Below are positions 10,824-18,279 of a stretch of DNA of 64,000 nt, one piece after another. The stretch spans positions 109,067 to 173,066 of the forward strand of contig JBFMFU010000093.1 in NCBI GenBank assembly GCA_040751985.1, written 5' to 3'. Below the pieces are notes generated by a model that ran no database searches, was not told the DNA's origin, and saw only the letters and a program-made list of their open reading frames with translations. How positions within the stretch are numbered: position 1 is the stretch's first letter; each line of letters begins with the position of its first letter. Both the position numbers and the translations under genes were made by a program. The DNA comes from Desulfoferula sp040751985. GTDB taxonomy: Bacteria > Desulfobacterota > Desulfarculia > Desulfarculales > Desulfarculaceae.

Positions 10824-10947
10824 GGGCCCTGGCGAGGGTGACCAAGCTGGCGCTTGTACCCTGCCCGGTTCTGCGCAAGAATATATCCTATGTAAACGCC
10901 GGGCCCGCGCCGGCCGCAAGCAACCTTCCCTCCCAGGAGCCCTGAGT

Positions 10948-11463
10948 ATGCTTGACCCCAAGATGGAGGCCGCCCTCAACGGCCAGATCAACGCCGAGCT
11001 TTACTCTGCCTATCTGTACATGTCCATGGCCACCTGGTTCGATCAGAAGCAACTGCCGGGCATGGCCCATTGGATGCGGGTGCAGACCCAGGAGGAGATG
11101 ACCCACGCCGTCAAGTTCTACACCTTCGTCAACGAGCGCGGCGGGCGGGTGACCCTGAGCGCCATCGAGGGGCCGCCCACGGACTGGCAGAGTCCCCTGG
11201 CCGTGTTCCAGGCCGTGGCCAAGCACGAGGCCAAGGTCACGGGCCTGATCAACGGCCTGATGGACCTGGCCCTTAAGATCAAGGACCACGCCAGCGCCAG
11301 CATGCTGCGCTGGTTCGTGGACGAGCAGGTGGAGGAGGAGTCCTCGGCCGCGGACGTGGTGGGCAAGATGAAGCTGACCCAGAAGGAATCCAGCGGCCTG
11401 TTCATGATCGATAACGAGCTGGGCGCCCGGGTGTTCACGCCCCCCATATGGCTCAAGCTGTGA
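10948..11463 (+). CDS. ftnA: Non-haem ferritin (bacterial FtnA type)
   Basis: A 171-residue four-helix-bundle iron store. Ferroxidase-site residues occupy the canonical E. coli FtnA positions: Glu17 (INAELYSAY), Glu50 and His53 (TQEEMTHA), with further acidic residues at DEQVEEESSA near residue 130. It oxidises Fe2+ and stores it as a ferric mineral inside a 24-mer in the cytosol, limiting Fenton chemistry on oxygen exposure. The ATG at 10948 is preceded by CAGGAG (10935-10940). The 3' end overlaps the start of the octaheme cytochrome gene, so the two are likely translated from one message. Confidence 0.95.
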   Translation: MLDPKMEAALNGQINAELYSAYLYMSMATWFDQKQLPGMAHWMRVQTQEEMTHAVKFYTFVNERGGRVTLSAIEGPPTDWQSPLAVFQAVAKHEAKVTGLINGLMDLALKIKDHASASMLRWFVDEQVEEESSAADVVGKMKLTQKESSGLFMIDNELGARVFTPPIWLKL

Positions 11464-12989
11464 ATACCGGCCGCGGCCGGCGCGCGGCCCTGCCCTGGCC
11501 CTGGGCCGGGGCGGCTGTGCTGTGCCTGCTGGGTCTGTTCTGGAGCGGCCCGGCCCCGGCCGAGCCGGCGGCGCCGGTCAGCGCAGCCACCCAGGCCTGC
11601 CTGGACTGCCACAACGACGCCACCCCGGCCATCGTGGCTGACTGGCGGCGCGGCCGCATGTCGCGCACCAGCCTGGCCCAGGCCCTCAAGCAGCCGCCGC
11701 TGAAGCGCCGGGTGTCGCTGCAGCAGGCGCCGGCGGCGCTGCGGGACGTGGCCGTGGGCTGCGCCGAGTGCCACACCCTGGACCCCAAGTCCCATGCCGA
11801 CACCTTCAACCACGGCGACCAGCAGGTGCACGTGGTGGTCACGCCCAAGGACTGCGCCACCTGCCACCCCACTGAGGAGTCGGAGTACGGCCGCAACCTG
11901 ATGTCCCAGGCCCACGGCAACCTGGTGAACAACTCGCTGTACATGGACCTGGCCCGGCAGATCAACGGCAGGCCCCTGGTGCAGGGCACAGGCATCAAGC
12001 TGCAGCCGCCGGGCGCCCTGACCAATGCCGAGTCCTGCCTGTACTGCCACGGCACCAAGGTGGAGGTGCAGGGCCTCCAGACCCGCGACACCGGCGACTG
12101 GGGCGAGATGCCCTTCCCCAGGCTTACGGGCTGGCCCAACCACGGCGTGGGCCGCATCAACCCGGACAACAGCAAGGGCTCCTGCACGCCCTGCCACAGC
12201 CGACACCAGTTCTCCCTGGCCCTGGCCCGCTCGCCCTACACCTGCTCCGAGTGCCACAAGGGCCCGGACGTGCCGGTGTACCGTGTCTATCAGGTGAGCA
12301 AGCACGGCAACCTCTACTTCGCCCTGCACAAGCAGTGGCAGATGGAGGCCGTGCCCTGGACCCCAGGCAAGGACTTCAGCGCCCCCACCTGCGCCACCTG
12401 TCACGTGAGCCTGCTCACTGACGCCGGGGGCAAGGTGATTGCCCAGCGCAGCCACCAGATGGCCGACCGCATCTGGGTGCGGCTGCTGGGCCTGACCTAC
12501 TCCCACCCGCACCCCAAGAGTTCGGACACCAGCATCATACGAAACGCCGACGGCCGGCCCTTGGCCACCACCCTGGACGGCCAGCCGGCCTCCAAGTTCC
12601 TCATCGACGCCCAGGAGCAGACCCAGCGCCAGGCGCGCATGCAGGGCGTGTGCCGGGCCTGCCACAGCCAACAGTGGGTGGACGGCCAGATGGCCCGCCT
12701 GGCCCAGAGCATCCAAGACGCCGACGCCCAGGTGCTGGCCGCCACGCAGCTCATGCAGCAGGCCTGGCGCGAGGGTCTGGCCGAGGGGACGGCCCAGAAG
12801 CAGAGCCCATTTGACCAGTACATCGAGCGGCTGTGGACCCAGCAATGGCTGTTCTGGGCCAACTCCATGCGCTTCGCCTCGGCCATGATGGGCGCGGACA
12901 TGGGCGTGTTCGAGCAGGGCCGTTGGGAGGCGGCCAAGAACCTGCGCCAGATGCAGGACTGGCTAGAGACGCACCGTAAAAAGAAGTAG
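11448..12989 (+). CDS. Octaheme c-type cytochrome, hydroxylamine oxidoreductase (HAO) family
   Basis: A 513-residue exported cytochrome with eight CXXCH haem-binding motifs (CLDCH at residue 51, then CAECH, CATCH, CLYCH, CTPCH, CSECH, CATCH, and CRACH at 402). The segments SRHQFS, the sixth haem followed by GPD...YRVYQVSKHG, and the C-terminal ANSMR...MGAD region are characteristic of the HAO/octaheme reductase family. A signal peptide (PWAGAAVLCLLGLFW) sends it to the periplasm. By eye, the position where oxidising HAOs have the cross-linking Tyr is Met485, which fits the reductive branch acting on nitrite, hydroxylamine or similar; this needs an alignment. The start may be ATG 11448 or GTG 11460, the latter overlapping the ferritin stop as GTGA. 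The last residues are HRKKK. Confidence 0.9.
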   Translation: MAQAVNTGRGRRAALPWPWAGAAVLCLLGLFWSGPAPAEPAAPVSAATQACLDCHNDATPAIVADWRRGRMSRTSLAQALKQPPLKRRVSLQQAPAALRDVAVGCAECHTLDPKSHADTFNHGDQQVHVVVTPKDCATCHPTEESEYGRNLMSQAHGNLVNNSLYMDLARQINGRPLVQGTGIKLQPPGALTNAESCLYCHGTKVEVQGLQTRDTGDWGEMPFPRLTGWPNHGVGRINPDNSKGSCTPCHSRHQFSLALARSPYTCSECHKGPDVPVYRVYQVSKHGNLYFALHKQWQMEAVPWTPGKDFSAPTCATCHVSLLTDAGGKVIAQRSHQMADRIWVRLLGLTYSHPHPKSSDTSIIRNADGRPLATTLDGQPASKFLIDAQEQTQRQARMQGVCRACHSQQWVDGQMARLAQSIQDADAQVLAATQLMQQAWREGLAEGTAQKQSPFDQYIERLWTQQWLFWANSMRFASAMMGADMGVFEQGRWEAAKNLRQMQDWLETHRKKK

Positions 12990-13009
12990 CCGCCTGACGG
13001 CAAGAGCAG

Positions 13010-13037
13010 CGCCCTGTCCTTTTGGGCGGGGCGTTTT
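13010..13037 (+). terminator. Intrinsic terminator after the octaheme cytochrome gene
   Basis: 10-bp stem including two G-U wobbles (cgccctgtcc 13010-13019 with gggcggggcg 13024-13033), TTTT loop, then TTTT (13034-13037). It is followed by about 220 bp with no convincing gene before the convergent queE. Confidence 0.8.
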
Positions 13038-13257
13038 ATTTCGGGGAAAAAGAAAAGAGGTGGTGAAGGAAAGATTAGCGAGGGCTGTGTTCGGGGTCTT
13101 CTGGCGAATTCGTACGCGGGCGGTTCAAGCCGGGCGGCGCTTACTATCTCCTGGCCGCGCGGCAGGTACTATTCCGCGGCGCTGGTTATGGGTTCAACCG
13201 CCGGCTAATTGCAGGCGGCCCCGAGCCCATTTTTCCTTCCCAATCCTTCTTCCCTCT

Positions 13258-13899
13258 TCATACCCCGCGCATGTCCGGCGGCCAGATGTACTTGTGCAGC
13301 TGCAACTGGAAGCGCACCGGCAGCCGGTCCTCCAGCATCCACTGCACCACCTGCCGAGGGTCCAGGCGGCCGGCCACCACCGACAAGAGCACCTGCACCC
13401 GGTCCAGGAGGCGCTGCTCCAGGATCAGGCGGCGGGCGTACTCGTAGTCGGCCCGGTCGGCGATGACGAACTTCACCTGGTGGTGGGGCAGCAGCAGGCC
13501 CAGGTTGGGCCAGTGCATGCGGCCGGCCATGCCCGAGGAGGGGCACTTGATGTCCATAATCACGTGCACGTCCCGGGGCACCGGCGAGAGGTCAAAGGCG
13601 CCGCTGGTCTCCAGGAGCACGGTATGCCCCCGCTGCAGCAGCAGGGACATGAGCTGGGGTGCGGCTTCCTGGATCAGGGGCTCGCCGCCGGTGATTTCCA
13701 CCAACGGCACGCCCATGTCCCGCACCAGAGAGACGATGGCCCCCAGGTCCATGAGGCGGCCGGGCAGCTTGGCGTACTGGGTGTCGCACCAGCGGCAATC
13801 CAGGGGGCAGCCCGCGGTGCGCACAAAGACGCAGGGCAGGCCCGCGAAGCTGGACTCGCCCTGGATGCTCAGGAATATTTCGCAAATCTCCAGGCGCAC
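13258..13899 (-). CDS. queE: 7-carboxy-7-deazaguanine synthase (radical SAM)
   Basis: A 213-residue radical SAM enzyme that converts 6-carboxytetrahydropterin to 7-carboxy-7-deazaguanine in queuosine biosynthesis. It has the N-terminal SIQGESSFAG signature, the cluster motif Cys31-x3-Cys35-x2-Cys38 (GCPLDCRWCDT), EITGGEPL for SAM binding, and the family-typical C-terminus HKYIWPP. The start is GTG with a strong GGGGAGG 5 nt upstream. It is a single gene; queA and tgt of the same pathway lie about 21 kb away. queC and queD are not in the window. Confidence 0.95.
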   Translation of the reverse strand: MRLEICEIFLSIQGESSFAGLPCVFVRTAGCPLDCRWCDTQYAKLPGRLMDLGAIVSLVRDMGVPLVEITGGEPLIQEAAPQLMSLLLQRGHTVLLETSGAFDLSPVPRDVHVIMDIKCPSSGMAGRMHWPNLGLLLPHHQVKFVIADRADYEYARRLILEQRLLDRVQVLLSVVAGRLDPRQVVQWMLEDRLPVRFQLQLHKYIWPPDMRGV

Positions 13900-14047
13900 A
13901 CGAACCTCCCCACTTGGGTCCTACAGGTATTTTATACGAGGGCAGGCCTTGGCCCAAGCCCAGCTTGACTGGCCCGCCAGGGCCGGATTAGCATTCTCCC
14001 CATAAAGCCACGCTGGCCCCCGGCCGCAGGGGCAGGGAGGTTTGGTT

Positions 14048-15049
14048 ATGCGTAGCCAAAAGATGCGCTCGCTTTACCGTATTCCCGCCTGCGGCCTGGG
14101 CGTTGCGGCCCTGGCCTGGCTGGTGTTCTTGGCCGCCGCGGCCCAGGCCGTGCCGCCGGGGCAGGTCTCCTGGACCGCCCAGGTGACCTCGGCCTACCGG
14201 GCCCTGGGCGCCAAGGACCCTGACCCCCAGACCCGCAACCCAGACTATCTGGCCGCCCGCCTGGTGGACCAGGACTTCCTGGGCCAGCAGCTATACCTGC
14301 CCGCGGACTTTGCCCAGGCCCTGGCCACCCTCCGCCGCCGCGGCAACCGCACCTTCTTCTACATCACCGCCCGCACCAAGTACATCGACCAGGTGCTGGC
14401 CCAGGAGGCAGCCGCCGGCGCCAGGCAGGTGGTGATCTTGGGCACAGGCCTGGACAGCCGGCCCTACCGCTTCCAGAAGCAGTATCCGGGCCTGCGCTTC
14501 TTCGAGGTGGACCTGCCGGCCACCCTGGCCTACAAGCGCCAGCGGGTGGAGAAAGCCCTGGGCGCCATGCCCGCGGGCGTGGCCTACGTGGCCGTGGACT
14601 TTGACAAGGACGACCTGGGCCAGAGCCTGGCCCGGGCCGGCTACCGGGCTGATCAGCGCACCCTGTTCATCTGGGAGGGGGTCACCTACTACCTGCAAGA
14701 GGCCGGGGTGCGCGCCACCCTGAAGCTGGTGGCCAAGGGCGCCCACCAGGGTAGCCGCCTGGTGTTCGACTACCTCCTTCAAGAGGCCCTGGACCAGATC
14801 AACGCCAAGGGGGCTCAGGGCCGGCCCGCGACCGCGGCCAGGACCCGGCACGGCGAGCCGTTTTTGTTCGGCATCAAGCAAGGCCACAGCCGCAGCTTCC
14901 TGGCCCAGTCGAGCCTTTCGCTGGTGGAGGAGTTGGATTCGGAGCAAATGGTCCGGCGCTTCCTGACCAGCAGCCAGGGCCAAGCCATCGGCCGCCCCTC
15001 GCAGGGCCTGCGCCTGGTCCTGGCCGAGGTGCCCGCGCCGGCGCGTTGA
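14048..15049 (+). CDS. Exported SAM-dependent methyltransferase of the leucine carboxyl methyltransferase (LCMT/PPM1) family
   Basis: A 333-residue class I methyltransferase fold with the LCMT-type SAM motif VILGTGLDSRPYRF, the acidic strand FFEVDLPATLAYKR, a VAVDFDKDDL segment and FIWEGVTYYL. Members methylate carboxyl groups of proteins or small polyketide acids. Unexpectedly, the protein begins with a strong signal peptide or anchor (hydrophobic core LGVAALAWLVFLAAAAQA, residues about 17-34), placing the catalytic domain outside the cytosol, where SAM is not normally available. ATG 14048 is chosen because AGGGAGG lies 7 nt upstream; a TTG two codons earlier is less likely. There is no clear partner. 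The next gene is a membrane protein of unknown role 105 nt downstream. Confidence 0.8.
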   Translation: MRSQKMRSLYRIPACGLGVAALAWLVFLAAAAQAVPPGQVSWTAQVTSAYRALGAKDPDPQTRNPDYLAARLVDQDFLGQQLYLPADFAQALATLRRRGNRTFFYITARTKYIDQVLAQEAAAGARQVVILGTGLDSRPYRFQKQYPGLRFFEVDLPATLAYKRQRVEKALGAMPAGVAYVAVDFDKDDLGQSLARAGYRADQRTLFIWEGVTYYLQEAGVRATLKLVAKGAHQGSRLVFDYLLQEALDQINAKGAQGRPATAARTRHGEPFLFGIKQGHSRSFLAQSSLSLVEELDSEQMVRRFLTSSQGQAIGRPSQGLRLVLAEVPAPAR

Positions 15050-15154
15050 TACAGGGTGCTGTCCAGGGGGTAATCTTTCCTGGCGTTGGGGCCTGGTTGC
15101 CGGTAAATTAAAAAGAGCCGCCCAACCAACCAGCGCCACGGGAAGGGCCCTGTA

Positions 15155-15922
15155 TTGCCTTTCAGCCTCTTCAGCCGTAAGTACCTGGATAGAGTCACCA
15201 TCGCCGTCAGTCTGCTGGCCCTGTCCGCCCTGATGTTCCTGGGCTACTGGCTGTACGTGGGCGATGCGAGCTACATCAGCAATTACTTCTACCTGCACTT
15301 GTCCTTTTTGCCCATCCACGCCCTGGTCCTGGGCCTGATTCTGGAAGAGCTGATCGTGCACCGGGAAAAGCAGCAGCGGCACCACCGCTTGAACATGTTC
15401 CTGGGCGTCTTCTTCCGGCAGATGGGCATCGACATCATGCTCAACATGCTGCTCCTGGCCGAAAACCGCGACGAGCTGGAGCAGGTGATGCTGGTGGACA
15501 AGGGCTGGAAGGCCCGGCACTTCCGGCGGGCGCGCCTGCAGGTAGGTGCAATGCGCCTGAACATGCGCCCCGACCGGGGCCAGATCAAAATACTGTTCAA
15601 CCTGCTGGCCCAACGGGAGCAGGAGATCATCACTCTGACCCGCAACCCCATGATGCTGGAGTTCGAGGCCCTGTACCGCTGCCTGCTCTCCCTGTTCCAC
15701 CTCATCGAGGTGACGCACTACCAGGGCCAGGTGATGTCCCTGAGCGACAACGTGATCCAGCACCTGGCCGCGGACATAGGCAAGACTCTGGCCCTGCTGG
15801 CCTCGCTGTGGCTGTCCTATCTGGAGCACCTCAAGGGGGAGCACCCGGTCTTGTTCGGCTTCCAGGTGGGGCTGCACAACACCATCCAGCCCATATTGCT
15901 GGAGGACGTGAACATCAAGTAG
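15155..15922 (+). CDS. Hypothetical membrane protein with two N-terminal transmembrane helices
   Basis: A 255-residue protein not assigned to a family. Two adjacent hydrophobic segments (about residues 14-33 and 44-63, the second containing LPIHALVLGLILEELI) are followed by a long, mostly helical, charged cytosolic region with two leucine-rich stretches (near 160-180 and 200-220). No catalytic motif or metal-binding pattern is visible. The start is TTG with GGAAGGG about 7 nt upstream. It lies between the exported methyltransferase and the arsenosugar-type cluster on the same strand, 90 nt before the latter, with no terminator seen between. A possible membrane scaffold; function unknown. Confidence 0.75.
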   Translation: MPFSLFSRKYLDRVTIAVSLLALSALMFLGYWLYVGDASYISNYFYLHLSFLPIHALVLGLILEELIVHREKQQRHHRLNMFLGVFFRQMGIDIMLNMLLLAENRDELEQVMLVDKGWKARHFRRARLQVGAMRLNMRPDRGQIKILFNLLAQREQEIITLTRNPMMLEFEALYRCLLSLFHLIEVTHYQGQVMSLSDNVIQHLAADIGKTLALLASLWLSYLEHLKGEHPVLFGFQVGLHNTIQPILLEDVNIK

Positions 15923-16012
15923 GGCCGGCTTGCTGCCTGGGCCGGCGAAGCCTTAGAATTTTACTTGGATGCGGGCCCGCGCCGAGTACGCGGAGCAGAA
16001 ACGGAGATTAGG

Positions 16013-16345
16013 ATGGAACACTACTACAACGCCCAGGACCTGCCCCGCTTCCCCGAGATCGCCAAGGCCGCCCCGGAGCTGGCCAAGAAGTTCTTTGACT
16101 GGGCCGAGGCGGTGATGGCCGACGGCGCCCTAAGCCGCCGGGAGAAATCCCTCATCGCCCTGGCCGCCGCCCATGCCGTGCAGTGCCCCTACTGCATCGA
16201 CGCCTACACCCAGGCCTGCCTGGAGCAGGGCTCGGACCTCACCGAGATGACCGAGGCGGTGCACGTGGCCTCCTACATCCGGGGCGGGGCCACCCTGGTG
16301 CACGGCATACAGATGCGCAACCAGGCCGACAAGCTGTCCCTATAA
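16013..16345 (+). CDS. AhpD/carboxymuconolactone-decarboxylase-like protein associated with arsenosugar biosynthesis
   Basis: A 110-residue helical protein of the CMD/AhpD fold with a redox CXXC pair (Cys58-Pro-Tyr-Cys61, followed by IDAYTQA), the AhpD active-site pattern. In many genomes this subfamily directly precedes the radical SAM protein ArsS and is called the arsenosugar biosynthesis-associated peroxidase-like protein; the same order occurs here, 28 nt upstream of arsS. Both redox positions are normal TGC codons. ATG 16013 is preferred over an upstream in-frame start at 15965 because GGAGATTAGG sits just before it and the protein then starts as the family does (MEHYYN). Its chemical role in arsenosugar formation is not established. 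Confidence 0.85.
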   Translation: MEHYYNAQDLPRFPEIAKAAPELAKKFFDWAEAVMADGALSRREKSLIALAAAHAVQCPYCIDAYTQACLEQGSDLTEMTEAVHVASYIRGGATLVHGIQMRNQADKLSL

Positions 16346-16373
16346 GACAGCCGGCCGCTCCTGCGAGGCAGAC

Positions 16374-17327
16374 GTGGTTTCCTTCGCCCAGGCCCTGAGC
16401 CAAAACCAGCTTGACCTGCGGCGGGGCCGCACCGAGACCCTGCAGGTCAACCTGGGCCTGCTCTGCAACCAGGCTTGCAAGCACTGCCATCTCAGCGCCG
16501 GCCCCCACCGCCGGGAGATGATGGACCAGGCCACGGTGCAGCAGGTGGCGGAGTACGCGGCCCGGGGCGGCTTCGCGGTGGTGGACATCACCGGCGGGGC
16601 GCCGGAGCTGAACCCGCATTTGCCCGAGCTGATTAGGCGCTGCGCGGAGGTGGCGCCGCGGGTGATGCTGCGCAGCAACTTGACCGTGCTCGCCGACGGC
16701 AACCACACCGACCTGCTGGCCCTGCTGCGGGATAAGCGGGTGGTGATCGTGGCCTCCTTCCCCTCCTTGAGCCCCAGCCAACTGGACGCCCAGCGCGGCG
16801 CCGGGGTGTTCGAGGGCTCACGCTTGGGCCTGGAGTTGCTCAACCAGATGGGCTGGGGCCAACCGGACAGCGGCCTGGAGCTGAACCTGGTGGTCAACCC
16901 GGCCGGCGCCTTCCTGCCGCCGCAGCAGGAGGCGGCCGAGCGGCGCTTCCGCGGCGAGCTGCAGCGGCGCTGGGGCATTACCTTCAACAACCTCTACACC
17001 CTGGCCAACGCGCCCCTGGGCCGCTTCCGCGACTGGCTGCTACGCTCGGGCAACTACGACGGCTATCTGGACAAGCTGGCCCACGGCTTCAACCCCTGCG
17101 CCGTGCAGGGGCTCATGTGCCGCAGCCTGGTCAGCGTGGGTTGGGACGGCTGCCTGTACGACTGCGACTTCAACCTGGCCGCGGGCATACCCTTGGGCGG
17201 CCGGCGGGTGCACGTCAGCCAGATGCCCGGCCCGCCGCCCGAGGGCGCGGCCATCGCCATGTCCGAACACTGCTACACCTGCACCGCCGGCAGCGGCTTC
17301 ACCTGAGGCGGCGCCATCAAGACCTGA
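16374..17327 (+). CDS. arsS: Radical SAM protein ArsS, predicted selenoprotein (TGA 17304-17306 read as Sec)
   Basis: A radical SAM enzyme of the ArsS / rSAM-SeCys family, implicated in joining the adenosyl-derived ribose to methylated arsenic. The cluster motif is Cys31-x3-Cys35-x2-Cys38 (LLCNQACKHCH), followed by ITGGAPE. The Cys-rich C-terminal domain has PCAVQGLMC, VGWDGCLYDCDF and HCYTCTAGSG. A conventional reading stops at TGA 17304-17306 after GSGFT (310 residues). Family members continue as GSS-Cys-GGAI; here the codons after the TGA give GGAIKT and then TGA at 17325-17327. The first TGA therefore sits exactly where the conserved Cys belongs and a SECIS-like hairpin follows. I predict Sec311 and 317 residues. 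The start is GTG with GAGG upstream. The next gene is the cluster's glycosyltransferase; no arsM is in the window. Confidence 0.82.
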
Positions 17328-17338
17328 GGCTCAGGTCT
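17307..17338 (+). promoter_or_regulatory. Candidate bacterial SECIS element of arsS
   Basis: Starting 13 nt after the in-frame TGA is a perfect 8-bp stem (agacctga 17320-17327 with tcaggtct 17331-17338) and a 3-nt loop GGC that begins with G. The TGA-to-loop distance is 21 nt, within the range described for bacterial SECIS elements (about 16-37 nt, small loop with G in its first two positions). The second TGA (17325-17327) lies in the left arm. selA, selB, selC and selD are not in the window. Confidence 0.7.
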
Positions 17339-17344
17339 GCCAGC

Positions 17345-18061
17345 ATGAGCACCTCCTCTCTTCTCTGGCCCGGTTGCTACGGCGGCCAGGGCATCAGCGT
17401 GATCATCCCGGCGCTCAACGAACAGGACTGGGTGGCCGCAGCTGTGGCCAGTGCCCGCCGGGCCCTGGGCGCAGAGGTGCTGGTGGTGGACGGCCACAGC
17501 CAGGACGCCACCCAGGCCCAGGCCGCCACGGCCGGCGCGCGGGTGATTGAATCTTTGCCGGGCCGCGGGCGGCAGATGAACGCCGGTGCGGCCGCGGCCA
17601 AGGGCGAGATACTCCTCTTTCTGCACGCCGACACCTGCCTGCCCTGGGGCTGGCAGCACGAGGTGCGCCGGGTGCTGGCCCTGCCCGGCGTGGCGGCCGG
17701 GGCCTTTGCCTTTCGTCTGGACCAGCGCCGCGCCGGCCTGCGCCTCATCGAGTTGGGCGTGGCCGCGCGCTGCGCCCTGGCCCAGATGCCCTACGGCGAC
17801 CAGGGCCTGTTCCTGCGCCGGGAGTTGTTTGCGCGCGTGGGCGGCTTTCCGGACCTGCCCCTGATGGAGGACGTAGCCCTGGTGCGGCGGCTGCGACGCC
17901 GGGGCCGGGTGCTCACCTCCCCGGCCCCGGCCGTGACCTCGGCCCGGCGCTGGCAGCGGGGGGGCGCCCTGCGCACCAGCCTGCTCAACGCCATCCTGCT
18001 GGCCGGCTTCTACCTGGGCCTGCCGGCAGGCACCCTGCACCGCCTGCACCAGCGCCCCTGA
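17345..18061 (+). CDS. Family 2 glycosyltransferase, arsenosugar / rSAM-selenodomain-associated type
   Basis: A 238-residue GT-A glycosyltransferase with ISVIIPALNEQDW at the N-terminus, VVDGHSQDAT (nucleotide-sugar contact), GRGRQMNAGA, and FLHADTCLP as the DxD-like metal site. PYGDQGLFLRR and MEDVALVRRLRR complete a pattern typical of the small GT2 subgroup that accompanies ArsS, proposed to glycosylate the arsenic-ribose intermediate. The ATG is 17 nt after the arsS TGA at 17325 and directly follows the SECIS-like hairpin. No strong Shine-Dalgarno is visible, so translation may be coupled to arsS. Substrate unproven. Confidence 0.85.
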   Translation: MSTSSLLWPGCYGGQGISVIIPALNEQDWVAAAVASARRALGAEVLVVDGHSQDATQAQAATAGARVIESLPGRGRQMNAGAAAAKGEILLFLHADTCLPWGWQHEVRRVLALPGVAAGAFAFRLDQRRAGLRLIELGVAARCALAQMPYGDQGLFLRRELFARVGGFPDLPLMEDVALVRRLRRRGRVLTSPAPAVTSARRWQRGGALRTSLLNAILLAGFYLGLPAGTLHRLHQRP

Positions 18062-18189
18062 ACCGTCCTCATTCCCCCTGAACAGCAAAAACCTATAAAC
18101 GACAGGACTTTCGCCAGGTCCGCTCAATCACTGAACTGAACGCCCTGTCAGAATCGATGAGTTTTGTTCAGAATAGGCACAAGCTGGGG

Positions 18190-18218
18190 TTGACATGGGC
18201 AGGGCGCGCAGTTAGAAA
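18190..18218 (+). promoter_or_regulatory. Predicted sigma-70 promoter for the fumarase-frdCAB operon
   Basis: TTGACA (18190-18195), 17-nt spacer, TAGAAA (18213-18218), about 60 nt upstream of the fumarase alpha start. A perfect -35 with a 4/6 -10. It lies in a 218-bp gap after the glycosyltransferase gene. Confidence 0.6.
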
Positions 18219-18279
18219 TGGTTGATCGCTTTGGATGCTTCACCGGGCTTTCCCGGATTCATTCTTTAGGAGATAGGGC

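Noticed and set aside
13038..13257. A gene in the gap between the octaheme terminator and queE
   Set aside because: Frames here have no Shine-Dalgarno, no family features and continue as shadows of queE. I see no RNA gene either.
16184..16195. Possible Sec in the AhpD-like protein's CPYC motif
   Set aside because: Both redox positions are TGC codons.
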